64,000 bases of DNA. Source: Streptomyces omiyaensis. GTDB lineage: Bacteria; Actinomycetota; Actinomycetes; Streptomycetales; Streptomycetaceae. Positions within the stretch are counted from its first letter, which is position 1, and each line of letters starts with the position of its first letter. A program made the position numbers and the translations under genes. The DNA lies in contig NZ_BMVV01000020.1 in assembly GCF_014650895.1 (NCBI RefSeq), positions 62,001-126,000 on the forward strand. Direction: 5' to 3'. Under the pieces are notes generated by a model, which was given only the letters and a program-made list of their open reading frames with translations, searched no databases and was not told the origin of the DNA. Of the stretch, positions 51,574 to 59,788 are shown piece after piece.

Positions 51574-52026
51574 TCAGTGCTGCTGCGGGTTGTGGTTGGC
51601 GGCCTCGACGGGCAGCTCGACCGTGATCGGGTCGGCCTTCTCGAAGTGCAGCTCGATGCTGACCTTGTCGCCCTGCTTCGGCTTCGACTTCAGTTCCATG
51701 AACATGAGGTGGTTCCCGCCCCGGGCCAGCTTCAGTTCCCCGTCGGCGGGGATGTCGAAGGCCTTCACCGCCAGCATCTTCTGGTCCTTCGTCTCGTGCA
51801 TCGTGACGTCGTCCGAGAGCGGGCTGGTGACGGAGGTGAGCTTGTCGGCGGTGTCACCGGTGTTCTGGATGGTGAGGAAACCGCCGGCCATGTCCATCAC
51901 GGGCTGGGGCATGTACGCGCCGCTGACCTTCAGCTCGGGCTTTCCGCTGTCGGACGAGCACCCGGTGAGCGCGAGCGCGGCGGCGAGCGCCACGGCGGCG
52001 GACAGGGCGGTGGTGCGGCGGGTCAC
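51574..52026 (-). CDS. PCuAC-type periplasmic copper chaperone lipoprotein (ECuC-like)
   Basis: 150 residues. The lipobox LTGC (20-23) marks a lipoprotein anchored by Cys23. Copper ligands of the PCuAC motif are present: His77, Met84, His106 and Met108 (TMHETKDQKM, then GGNHLMFM). It probably binds Cu(I) outside the membrane and passes it to Sco, the cytochrome oxidase CuA site or other copper enzymes; the S. lividans counterpart is called ECuC, from memory. GTG 52026 overlaps the sco stop codon by four bases. The His-rich C-terminus (ANHNPQQH) is notable. Confidence 0.9.
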   Translation of the reverse strand: MTRRTTALSAAVALAAALALTGCSSDSGKPELKVSGAYMPQPVMDMAGGFLTIQNTGDTADKLTSVTSPLSDDVTMHETKDQKMLAVKAFDIPADGELKLARGGNHLMFMELKSKPKQGDKVSIELHFEKADPITVELPVEAANHNPQQH

Positions 52027-52757
52027 GGGTTCTCCCCCTTGATGATCTTCGGCAGGTCCTTGGCGTAGTCGTCGACGGTGGCGTCCTCCCCGTACAGGAC
52101 GTAGCCCTGGTCGGTGGTGGGGGAGAAGGCGACGACCTGGGCGCCGTGCATGGAGACGACGCTGCCGTCCTTCTCCTTCTTCGCCGGGTCGATGCCGATG
52201 CCGATCGAGCGGGCGCCCGCCTGGATCTTCGCGAAGTCGCCGGTGAGGCCGGTGAAGGACGGGTCGCCGGCCGCGGGCAGCCACTTGGCCAGCGAGGCGG
52301 CCGTGTCCCGCTCGGGGTCGGTGGTGACGAAGACGACCTGGAGCTTGTCCTGGTCGGCCTGGGGCAGCTGCTTCTTGGCGATGGCGATGTTGCTCATCGT
52401 CAGCGGGCACACGTCGGGGCAGTTGGTGTAGCCGAAGTAGAGGAGCGTCGGCTTGCCCTTGGTGCGCTCGCGCAGGTCGTACGTCGCGCCCGTGGTGTCG
52501 GTGAGGACGAGGTCGGGCTTGGTGAACGGCCGGTCGAGGACGGTGGCGGCCCGGGCCTGCCCGGCGGTGCCCCCCTCGATCTGGACGACACCGGACGAGG
52601 TGGCCTTCTCGTCGTCGCTGCCGAGGCCGACCGCGGCGGTGATGCCGAGGGCGGCGACGATCGCGACGGCGGCGATGATCAGCGGGGTGCGCCGGCCGGG
52701 GCGGCCGGTGGTGCCGTCCCCGCCGCTCTGCGACGGGGACGTCTTCTCAGTGGACAT
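52023..52757 (-). CDS. sco: Sco/SenC copper metallochaperone
   Basis: 244 residues. One membrane anchor (about 25-46), then a thioredoxin-like domain with the metal-binding CPDVC (Cys113, Cys117) and His204 in SMHGAQVV. Sco proteins insert copper into CuA of cytochrome c oxidase; in S. lividans it is required for copper-stimulated development. ATG 52757. Overlap of the stop with the PCuAC start (GTGA) shows tight coupling of the two chaperones. Confidence 0.95.
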   Translation of the reverse strand: MSTEKTSPSQSGGDGTTGRPGRRTPLIIAAVAIVAALGITAAVGLGSDDEKATSSGVVQIEGGTAGQARAATVLDRPFTKPDLVLTDTTGATYDLRERTKGKPTLLYFGYTNCPDVCPLTMSNIAIAKKQLPQADQDKLQVVFVTTDPERDTAASLAKWLPAAGDPSFTGLTGDFAKIQAGARSIGIGIDPAKKEKDGSVVSMHGAQVVAFSPTTDQGYVLYGEDATVDDYAKDLPKIIKGENP

Positions 52758-52802
52758 GAGGTGACTGTCTTTCGGGGTGCTGGGCGTGCTGGGCGGGTGC
52801 CG

Positions 52803-53552
52803 TCAGGCCGAGCGACGGCGTCCGGCGAGGAGGCCGAAGGCGACACCGGCGATGCCGACGACGATGCCGGCGACGCCGAGGACACGGGCCGTGGTGTCGG
52901 TCGAGGAGGCGGAGGCGGTCGTGGTGCCGGCGTGGTCGCCGGCCGCGTCGTGGCCGGCCTTCGCGTCGGTGGTGGCGGTGGGCGCGGCGGAGGTGGCGGC
53001 GCCGCCGTGGTGGTCGTCGCCGGCGGCCGAGAGCTTCAGGACGGGGGCCGGGTTCTGCGGCTCCTCGGAGCCCTTCTGCTCCTCGATCCAGCGCACGACC
53101 TCGTCGTTGTCGTAGGTCTGGATCGCCTTGAGGACGAGCTGGTCGGCGTCCTCCGGCAGCTGGCCGAGGGAGAGCGGGAACTGCTGGAACTGGCCGGGGC
53201 CGATCTTCGAGCCGTCCGCGGTCCAGGTGACCTTGGAGACGGCCTCGTTGATCTGCTTGCCGTGCAGGGTCAGCGGCTTGTCCAGCTTGGCCTTGGTGAC
53301 CTCGGCCTTCCAGCCCGGGACCGGCTGCGGCATGACGGAGGCGAGCGGGTGGTCGAGCGGGAAGTTGACCTCCAGCTTCACGGTGGAGGCGTTGTCGCGC
53401 TCGTTCGGGACCTTGATGTTCACGGTCGCGTAGCCGCCCTTGGCGGCCTCGCCCTGGGGCTGGACGCTGACGTGCGCGAAGGCCGTGCCCGAGAGCAGGA
53501 CGACGGAGGCGGCGGCGGTACCGGCGGCGAGGGCGGCGCGGGACAGGTTCAT
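52803..53552 (-). CDS. YcnI-like (DUF1775) copper-associated protein
   Basis: 249 residues. The signal peptide ends at TAFA|HVSV (26/27), leaving an N-terminal His27, the typical YcnI copper ligand with Trp/Glu partners. The DUF1775 domain covers about 27-160 (HVSVQPQGEAAKGGYATVNIKVPNE region), then a Ala/Thr/Asp/His-rich linker (DDHHGG, KAGHDAAGDHAG) and a C-terminal helix with a RRRSA tail. It heads the sco unit after the membrane protein at 53702. ATG 53552. Confidence 0.9.
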   Translation of the reverse strand: MNLSRAALAAGTAAASVVLLSGTAFAHVSVQPQGEAAKGGYATVNIKVPNERDNASTVKLEVNFPLDHPLASVMPQPVPGWKAEVTKAKLDKPLTLHGKQINEAVSKVTWTADGSKIGPGQFQQFPLSLGQLPEDADQLVLKAIQTYDNDEVVRWIEEQKGSEEPQNPAPVLKLSAAGDDHHGGAATSAAPTATTDAKAGHDAAGDHAGTTTASASSTDTTARVLGVAGIVVGIAGVAFGLLAGRRRSA

Positions 53553-53701
53553 GGAGAGGCACTCCGGCTCGGTGAGGGGGCCGCGGTGGGCCCCGGAGAA
53601 GGGAAGGCGGTCCGGTCCGGCGCACGCACCGGGGCCACGGGCGGACCCGGGCGGGTGGGCGCGGACGGGCGCGGCCCCGCTCCCTCGTGGAGCGGACCGC
53701 G

Positions 53702-54481
53702 TCAGGCTGCGAGGACGCAGGCGGCGACCGGCGGGCCGCGGCGGATCACCGTGTGCTGGAGTGCCCCGGCCACCGGCGGCGGCGAGGAGTCGAAGGCGGT
53801 GCGCGGCCGGCCGTGCGGAGCGGTGCGGGCCAGGGTCGCCAGGCCGGCGAGCAGGGTCCGTACGAGCCGGAGCGCGGCGCGCAGGGAGCGCACCAGCGTG
53901 CTTTCGGCCAGCTCGGTCGCGCCCTGCTCGGAGAGCTCGACGAGCCGGACCAGGGCGAGGTCGCCCCGGCGCAGCAGCCAGCCGGCCACCAGGGCGGCGA
54001 GCAGGTGGCCGAGCGCCATCGGCAGGCTCGGCAGCAGCGCGTCCGCGGGCGTCGCGCCGGCCGCGTGCATGCCCGCGTGGGCCTGCGCGGCGGACGGGTC
54101 GATCCCGGCGCGGTCCAGGACCCCGGCGGCGTCGCCGGGGGTGAGGGAGGCCGCGCCCGAGCCGCAGATCAGCTTGGCCGCCATCCGCACCAGGGTGTCG
54201 TCGGCCCGCTCGCCCAGGGCGAGCTGCCGCTGGCCGAGGCCGAAGAGCAGGTGGAGGCCGAGCTGCCCGCCCGCGAGGGCGGCGACGACGAAGCCGAGGG
54301 AGCGCTCGCGTCCGGTGAGCAGGACCGTGACCCCGAAGACGCCGAGGAAGCCGGCGAGGAGGGTCCACAGGGCGATGCCCGCACAGGCGGCGAGGGCGTG
54401 TCCCAGCGCGGACAGCACGACGCAGACCGCGGTGAACACCGCGGCCCTCAGCAGCCGTGGAGCGAGCGCGGGGGCAGACAT
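53702..54481 (-). CDS. Uncharacterised membrane protein at the head of the copper operon
   Basis: 259 residues with five or so hydrophobic segments (about 13-30, 34-56, 60-80, 150-170 and possibly a final one near 235-255). A histidine/methionine-bearing loop (AQAHAGMHAAG, about 133-143) faces one side and could bind metal. I do not recognise a named family. ATG 54481. It is 149 bp upstream of the ycnI-like gene on the same strand; that gap has room for a separate promoter. Confidence 0.72.
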   Translation of the reverse strand: MSAPALAPRLLRAAVFTAVCVVLSALGHALAACAGIALWTLLAGFLGVFGVTVLLTGRERSLGFVVAALAGGQLGLHLLFGLGQRQLALGERADDTLVRMAAKLICGSGAASLTPGDAAGVLDRAGIDPSAAQAHAGMHAAGATPADALLPSLPMALGHLLAALVAGWLLRRGDLALVRLVELSEQGATELAESTLVRSLRAALRLVRTLLAGLATLARTAPHGRPRTAFDSSPPPVAGALQHTVIRRGPPVAACVLAA

Positions 54482-54684
54482 GGCGGCCCCATCATCGCAC
54501 CAGGGCCCCAGCCCGCAGGAGGCAGGTCCGCAAGGTCGTTCTTGGGGGTGTTCGGGCCGACATACACCGGCTCCGGTCCCGTCGCATCCGCCGAACGGGC
54601 GCTCTTGGCCGGTTCGGGCGCTTACGGACGCCCGTCCCCGGCAATAGCTAGGGGTATGTCGAGCCGCTGCCGGGAGGCTGGAGC

Positions 54685-55134
54685 ATGAGCATCTGGTGGT
54701 CACTCCATCTGCGGCGCGAGGCCGCGAGCGTGCCGCTCGCCCGGCGCCTGTTCCTCGGCACCATGGAGACGGCCGGGGTCGATCCGGACGTGTCCTACGA
54801 GCTGTCCGTGGCCCTGACCGAGGCGTGTGCCAACGCGGTCGAGCACGGCGGCGGTGCCGCCGCGGGCCGCGGCTCGGAGGCGTACCGGGTGACGGCCTTC
54901 CTCGACGGCGAGACCTGCCGGATCGAGGTGGCCGACGCCGGTCCGGGCTTCGCCGGGGCACCGCCCTCGGCGGCCCCCGCCGCCGGCGCGGACGCCGAGC
55001 ACGGGCGAGGGCTGCGGCTGATCGAGGAGCTCTCCGACCACGTCCACTTCGGCCGCTCGGGCCGCGGCGGGGCGGTGGTCAGCTTCGACAAGATCCTCAA
55101 GTGGAAGGACAGCCCGTCCCTGCTGATGGCCTGA
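54685..55134 (+). CDS. RsbW-like ATP-binding protein (anti-sigma-factor kinase family)
   Basis: 149 residues, one GHKL ATPase domain. N-box ELSVALTEACANAVEH (Glu46, Asn50, His54), G1 box DAGPGF (84-89) and G2 box GRGL (107-110). Such small proteins hold sigma factors inactive and phosphorylate an anti-anti-sigma partner; no sigma factor or antagonist is adjacent. ATG 54685, preceded by GGGAGGCTGGAGC. Divergent from the copper operon, convergent with pepP through a hairpin. Confidence 0.9.
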   Translation: MSIWWSLHLRREAASVPLARRLFLGTMETAGVDPDVSYELSVALTEACANAVEHGGGAAAGRGSEAYRVTAFLDGETCRIEVADAGPGFAGAPPSAAPAAGADAEHGRGLRLIEELSDHVHFGRSGRGGAVVSFDKILKWKDSPSLLMA

Positions 55135-55138
55135 ACGG

Positions 55139-55169
55139 CGAGAAGGGCCCCCGGCGGGAGCCCTTCTCG
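55139..55169. terminator. Bidirectional hairpin terminator
   Basis: A 10-bp perfect stem (55139-55148 with 55160-55169) and an 11-nt loop, between the convergent RsbW-like and pepP genes. Confidence 0.8.
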
Positions 55170-55183
55170 ACGGTGCGGCGGGG

Positions 55184-56641
55184 TCAGCCCTTCAGGGCCG
55201 CCATCCACGCCTCGACCTCGTCCGAGCGGCGCGGCAGCTGGTCCGACAGGTTCCGGTTGCCGTCCTCGGTGACGAGGATGTCGTCCTCGATCCGGACGCC
55301 GATGCCGCGGTACTCCTCCGGCACGGTCAGGTCGTCGGCCTGGAAGTAGAGCCCGGGCTCCACGGTCAGGCACATGCCCGGCTCCAGGGTGGTGTCGACG
55401 TACGCCTCGGTGCGCGCGGCGGCGCAGTCGTGGACGTCCATGCCGAGCATGTGGCCGGTGCCGTGCAGGGTCCAGCGGCGCTGGAGGCCCAGCTCCAGGA
55501 CGCGCTCGACCGGGCCCTCGACGAGGCCCCACTCGACGAGCTTCTCGGCGAGCACGCGCTGGGCGGCGTCGTGGAAGTCGCGGTAGGCGGCGCCGGGCTT
55601 CACCGCGGCGATGCCCGCCTCCTGCGCCTCGTACACGGCGTCGTAGATCTTGCGCTGGACGTCGGTGTACCGGCCGTTGATCGGCAGGGTGCGGGTGACG
55701 TCGGCGGTGTACAGCTCGGTGGTCTCGACGCCGGCGTCGAGGAGGAGCAGGTCGCCGGGGCGGACCGCGCCGTCGTTGCGGACCCAGTGGAGGGTGCAGG
55801 CGTGCGGGCCGGCGGCGCAGATGGAGCCGTAGCCGACGTCGTTGCCCTCGACGCGGGCGCGGAGGAAGAAGGTGCCCTCGATGTAGCGCTCGCTGGTCGC
55901 CTCGGCCTTGTCGAGGACCTTCACGACGTCCTCGAAGCCGCGGGCGGTGGAGGCGCAGGCCTTCTCCAGCTCGGCGATCTCGAAGGCGTCCTTGACGAGG
56001 CGGGCCTCGGAGAGGAAGACCCGCAGCTCCTCGTCGCGCTCGGCGGTGACCTTGTCGGTGAGGGCGGCCTCGATGCCGGCGTCGTGGCCGCGCACGGCGC
56101 GGACCGGGCCGGTGGCCTCCTTGAGCGCGGCGGTGAGTTCGCGCACGTCCTTCGCCGGGATGCCGAGCAGCTGCTCCGCCTCGGCGAGGGAGTGGCGGCG
56201 GCCGACCCACAGCTCGCCCATGCCGTCGAGCCAGAACTCGCCGTTCTCGCGGTCGGAGCGGGGCAGCAGGTAGATCGTGGCCTCGTGCCCGTCCGCGACG
56301 GGCTCCAGGACCAGGACGCCGTCGTGGGTCTGGTCACCGGTGAGGTACGCGTACTCGGTCGAGGCGCGGAAGGCGTACTCGGTGTCGTTCGACCGCGTCT
56401 TCAGGTTGCCGGCCGGGACCACCAGGCGCTCGCCCGGGAAGCGGGCGGAGAGCGCGGCCCGGCGCGCGGCGGTCTCGGCCGCCTGCGGGATCGGCGCGAG
56501 CCCGGTCAGCTCCGTGTCGGCCCAGCCGGACTTCATGTTCTCGGCGAGCTCGTCGGAGACGCCCGGGTACAGGCCGTTCTTCCGCTGCTTGATCGGCTCT
56601 TCGGCCTCGTCCGGGGTCTCCGGAGTGAGCTCTTCGGCCAC
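55184..56641 (-). CDS. pepP: Xaa-Pro aminopeptidase
   Basis: 485 residues: N-terminal domain about 55-215 and pita-bread catalytic domain about 230-480. Dinuclear metal ligands are visible: Asp in LLLDAGVET, Asp in YTADVTRT, His in HGTGHMLG, Glu in TVEPGLYF and Glu in VRIEDD. It removes N-terminal residues that precede proline. The first 45 residues are a charged extension (EELTPETPDEAEEP). ATG 56641. A single gene with its own hairpin terminator. Confidence 0.96.
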   Translation of the reverse strand: MAEELTPETPDEAEEPIKQRKNGLYPGVSDELAENMKSGWADTELTGLAPIPQAAETAARRAALSARFPGERLVVPAGNLKTRSNDTEYAFRASTEYAYLTGDQTHDGVLVLEPVADGHEATIYLLPRSDRENGEFWLDGMGELWVGRRHSLAEAEQLLGIPAKDVRELTAALKEATGPVRAVRGHDAGIEAALTDKVTAERDEELRVFLSEARLVKDAFEIAELEKACASTARGFEDVVKVLDKAEATSERYIEGTFFLRARVEGNDVGYGSICAAGPHACTLHWVRNDGAVRPGDLLLLDAGVETTELYTADVTRTLPINGRYTDVQRKIYDAVYEAQEAGIAAVKPGAAYRDFHDAAQRVLAEKLVEWGLVEGPVERVLELGLQRRWTLHGTGHMLGMDVHDCAAARTEAYVDTTLEPGMCLTVEPGLYFQADDLTVPEEYRGIGVRIEDDILVTEDGNRNLSDQLPRRSDEVEAWMAALKG

Positions 56642-56745
56642 GGGTCTGCCTCCTCTTGGTACGACACTGAACCCCCTCCATCGTACGGTCGTGCGGAAGG
56701 GGGCCCAGGGCCGGAAGGCCCGTTACCGTCCGGTCGGCGGCGCGC

Positions 56746-58227
56746 TCAGTCGAAGCGGGCGGCGAGCAGCACCACGTCCTCGCCCTCCACCGCCGGGTCG
56801 AGCCCGTCCGGGAGCACGGTCCGCAGGACGTGGTCGGCGATCGCCCCGGGGTCCTCCCGGTCCGCGCGGGGCACGCTCGCGGCGGCCGCGTGGAGCCGGG
56901 CGAAGGCCCGGTCCATGGGGTCGCCGGTACGCCGCAGCAGTCCGTCCGTGTACAGCAGCACCGTTTCTCCGGGCGCGGGCGACAGTTCCACGCTCGGCGC
57001 CTCCCAGCAGGAGAGCATTCCGAGCGGGGCGGAGAGCGAGGTCTCCACGAATGCGGTGCGGCGCGCGCCGACGAGGAGCGGCGGCGCGTGGCCCGCGCCG
57101 GCCAGCACGATCCTGCGCCGGTCCGGTTCGGCGAAGGCGAAGAGGGCGGTGGCCGAGCGGGCCGGCTCGGTGAGCCGGAGCAGCAGCTCCAGGTCGGAGA
57201 GGACGGCGACCGGGTCCTCCCCCTCCATGACCGCGTACGCCCGCAGCGAGGCGCGCAGCCGGCCCATCGCGGCCAGCGCGCTCGGCCCGGTGCCGGAGAC
57301 GGAGCCGACGGCGAGCCCGAGGGCGCCGTCGGGCAGCGGCAGGGCGTCGTACCAGTCGCCGCCGCCCCGGGGGCCGGTGCGGTGGCGGGCGGCGAGCCGG
57401 ACCCCGGGGACGCGGGGGAGCCGGCTCGGGAGCAGCTCCTCGGCGACGGTGGAGACCTGGACGCGGGCGCGCTCGACCTGGAGGAGGCGGGCGAGGTGCT
57501 CGGTGGCGAAGCGTCCGTAGAGTCCGACGAGGTGGCGCTGGCGCTCGGTGGGGGCGGCCGGCTCGTCGTAGAGCCAGACGCCTGCGCCCATCCGGCCGGC
57601 CTCCTCGGTGGCGAGGGGGAGGGCGTAGCTGGCGGCGTAGCCGAGCCGGGCGGCGACCTCGCGGTGGCGGGGGTCGAGGCCCTCCTCGGTGCGCACGTCG
57701 GGGATGGCGATGGGTTCCGGGACGCGGTGCGGGTCCGACGGGTCGGGGAGCCCGTCGAGGAGGCGGCCGTGGCTGCCGGAGCAGCGGGGGACGGTCTCGA
57801 TGGTGCCGAGGTCGGCGTGGGCGAGGCCGAGGCCGACGGTGGTGGTGGGGCCGAGGCCGTCGGCGGGTTCGAGGACGGCCATGCCGCGGCGGGCGCCGAC
57901 GAGGGCGGCTCCCGCGCCGAGGATCTCGTGGAGGGCCTCGTCGAGGGTGGCGGTCCTGATGAGCCGCTCGGTGAATTCGTGGAGGGTGGTGAGGTCGGAG
58001 ACCCAGCCGGCGAGGCGGTCCGTGATCAGGACGCCGGGCCCGGGGGCCGCGTCGGCCGGTGCCGCCGCGGCGGGGACGCCCGCGAGGGGCGCCTTAGTGT
58101 GCGGTGGAGCGGGAACCGTGGAATCGATTCCGGCCACTTTCGGAAGGTGCTTCGGCAGGTGTGGGGAGCTCATCTCGGTCGGCTTTCCGACCGGTGCGTT
58201 TGACGCCATGGCATCGCAAACCCCCAT
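56746..58227 (-). CDS. GAF plus PP2C (SpoIIE-type) phosphatase-like protein
   Basis: 493 residues. A Pro/Ala-rich N-terminus (about 20-60), a GAF domain (about 75-240), and a PP2C SpoIIE domain (about 260-493) with RGGGDWYDALPLPDG, LLYTDGLLRR and GEDVVLLAARFD. The second metal aspartate of the family, normally in GDVxGHG, is replaced: the stretch reads GSVSGTG. Activity may be altered or lost. Such proteins dephosphorylate anti-anti-sigma factors. ATG 58227 (MGVCDAMASN); ATG 58209 is an alternative start. Confidence 0.85.
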   Translation of the reverse strand: MGVCDAMASNAPVGKPTEMSSPHLPKHLPKVAGIDSTVPAPPHTKAPLAGVPAAAAPADAAPGPGVLITDRLAGWVSDLTTLHEFTERLIRTATLDEALHEILGAGAALVGARRGMAVLEPADGLGPTTTVGLGLAHADLGTIETVPRCSGSHGRLLDGLPDPSDPHRVPEPIAIPDVRTEEGLDPRHREVAARLGYAASYALPLATEEAGRMGAGVWLYDEPAAPTERQRHLVGLYGRFATEHLARLLQVERARVQVSTVAEELLPSRLPRVPGVRLAARHRTGPRGGGDWYDALPLPDGALGLAVGSVSGTGPSALAAMGRLRASLRAYAVMEGEDPVAVLSDLELLLRLTEPARSATALFAFAEPDRRRIVLAGAGHAPPLLVGARRTAFVETSLSAPLGMLSCWEAPSVELSPAPGETVLLYTDGLLRRTGDPMDRAFARLHAAAASVPRADREDPGAIADHVLRTVLPDGLDPAVEGEDVVLLAARFD

Positions 58228-58720
58228 GTCATTGTGCGCCGCTCGATGTCTCCACATGTACACGCACCCGAGGAGCGATGTCCAGCATTGTCCCCATGGG
58301 ACTTGTGGTGTCCGAGTGGCGTTCCGGGAGGTCGTGCGCAGGGGTTGAAGTGGGCTGGAAGTTGGCCGAAAATTACCCCCGCTGTGCACCTTTTGCGGTC
58401 GACTGGCGTCGTTTGAAAGCGCGTCATCCTGAGCGTGTGGGGTACGTAATCGATGACAGGCAGGGGCAGTTGCGAGCGCCCCGGGATCGAGTGGCGGAAC
58501 CCCGGCGTCCCACGTGCCGCAGGCCGCAGCCCGTCCCCGCGTGGCGGGGATCGTGTTCTGAACCGGCTTCGACCTGACTGTGACCCGGCCCCGTTCCGGC
58601 CGGCCCCGCCCCCGAGCGGGGCGACGCACCGCCGACGCTGTACGCGCTGATACGCACGGTGAAGAGATCTGCACATGGTGTGATGTGGATTCGGCGTTCA
58701 ACGGAAAGGAACGAGCGCTC
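58228..58720. other. 493-bp divergent intergenic region
   Basis: Separates the phosphatase-like gene (minus) from the primase-like gene (plus) and is A/T-richer than its surroundings, especially 58340-58460. GTCATC (58421) and GATGAC (about 58453) form spaced inverted half-sites. I cannot assign promoters, and no ORF with genome-like codon usage is present. Confidence 0.5.
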
Positions 58721-59536
58721 ATGCGCGAGATCCTCGGAAGGCGACGCAGGCTCCGGTTCCGGCGCAAGGCGAGGGCCGCTCGACAGGACGCGGCGGTCAC
58801 CTTCGCGGTCGAGTGGGACTGGCCCGTCCTGCCGGGCGTGGGACTCGAAGAGCCCGCCCCGACGACGAAGAGCTCCGGCCGGACCGGCCTGAAGACGAAG
58901 TCCGGCGCCCGGAGGGCGGAGCGGTCCGGCGGCGGGGACGCGACCGAGCGGTCCGGAGGCGCGCCCGAGCTGTCCGGGAACGCCGAGCGGTCCGGCGGCG
59001 AGGGCGGGCCGGTGTGCGCCTGCCCCGACCCCGGCTGCGTGGTCCCCGGCGCCCACCCCTTCGACCCCGGCCTGCTCGCCGCCACCACCGACGAGCGGAT
59101 GATCCGCTGGTGGTGGACCCGGCGCCCGGACGCCCCGATCGTCCTGGCCACCGGCGGCCGCGCCCCCTGCGCGGTCAGCCTCCCGGCCCTCGCCGGCGCG
59201 CGCGCCCTGCGGGCCCTCGACGGGATGGGCATGCGCCTGGGTCCGGTGGTGGCGACGCCGACCCGCTGGTCGATCCTGGTCGCCCCGTACGACCTCGAAC
59301 GGCTCGGCGAGCTGCTGTACGCGAAGGACAGCGTGCCCAGCTCGCTGCGCTTCCACGGGGAGGGCGGCTATCTGCTGGTGCCGCCGTCCACGGCGGGCAC
59401 CGGGCAGGTCCGCTGGGAGCGGGCGCCGCTGACGGGCTCCGCCCGGCCCTGGCTGCCGGACGTCGAGGCGGTGGTGGACGCCCTGGTCGAGGCGAGCACG
59501 GCCGCGCCCGGCGGCGGGAGCCGACTCGCGTACTGA
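58721..59536 (+). CDS. Bifunctional DNA primase/polymerase-like (Prim-Pol) protein
   Basis: 271 residues. A basic N-terminus (REILGRRRRLRFRRKARAAR), then a linker (about 50-97) with repeated ERSGG/LSGN-type elements, then the Prim-Pol-like region with a CxCPDPGC..H cluster (Cys99, Cys101, Cys106, His112), WWTRRPDAPIVLATGG (131-146) and GPVVATPTRWSILVAPY. This is the truncated Prim-Pol N-terminal-domain family common in streptomycetes; I do not see the two catalytic acidic motifs clearly, so activity is open. ATG 58721 follows AAAGGA. Its stop codon lies in a tandem repeat. Confidence 0.75.
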   Translation: MREILGRRRRLRFRRKARAARQDAAVTFAVEWDWPVLPGVGLEEPAPTTKSSGRTGLKTKSGARRAERSGGGDATERSGGAPELSGNAERSGGEGGPVCACPDPGCVVPGAHPFDPGLLAATTDERMIRWWWTRRPDAPIVLATGGRAPCAVSLPALAGARALRALDGMGMRLGPVVATPTRWSILVAPYDLERLGELLYAKDSVPSSLRFHGEGGYLLVPPSTAGTGQVRWERAPLTGSARPWLPDVEAVVDALVEASTAAPGGGSRLAY

Positions 59537-59603
59537 CGGGTCGGGGCCGGTTCGCGTACTGACGGGTCGGGGCCGGTTCGCGTGCCGACGGGTCGGGCGG
59601 GAG
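59526..59603. repeat. 26-bp tandem repeat that includes the primase-like stop codon
   Basis: Units start TCGCGTACTGACGGGTCGGG at 59526 and 59552, with a diverged third unit (TCGCGTGCCGACGGGTCGGG) at 59578. The first unit contains the TGA stop of the upstream gene at 59534-59536; the second unit repeats the same codons beyond it. Confidence 0.88.
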
Positions 59604-59788
59604 CGGGCACGCGTGCCGGCGTGTCCTGCGGGCGCCACCGTTCACCCGAACGGGTGTGTCCTGGGCCGACGCGCAGCGGAATCGGGCGCGCGGCCCGCCG
59701 GGCGTCCGTCCGGCGCCGGTAGGTTCGGCCGCACCGTCCGTGATCGTTCCCGGCCCGGACCGTTCCCCGAACAGAGCAGGTGGGTCGC

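Noticed and set aside
47233..52068. A 1611-codon plus-strand open frame across pheA and the copper operon
   Set aside because: It lies antisense to well-supported genes with clear motifs. Long antisense frames arise from high GC at third positions, and its product is low-complexity Gly/Arg/Ala sequence without any domain.
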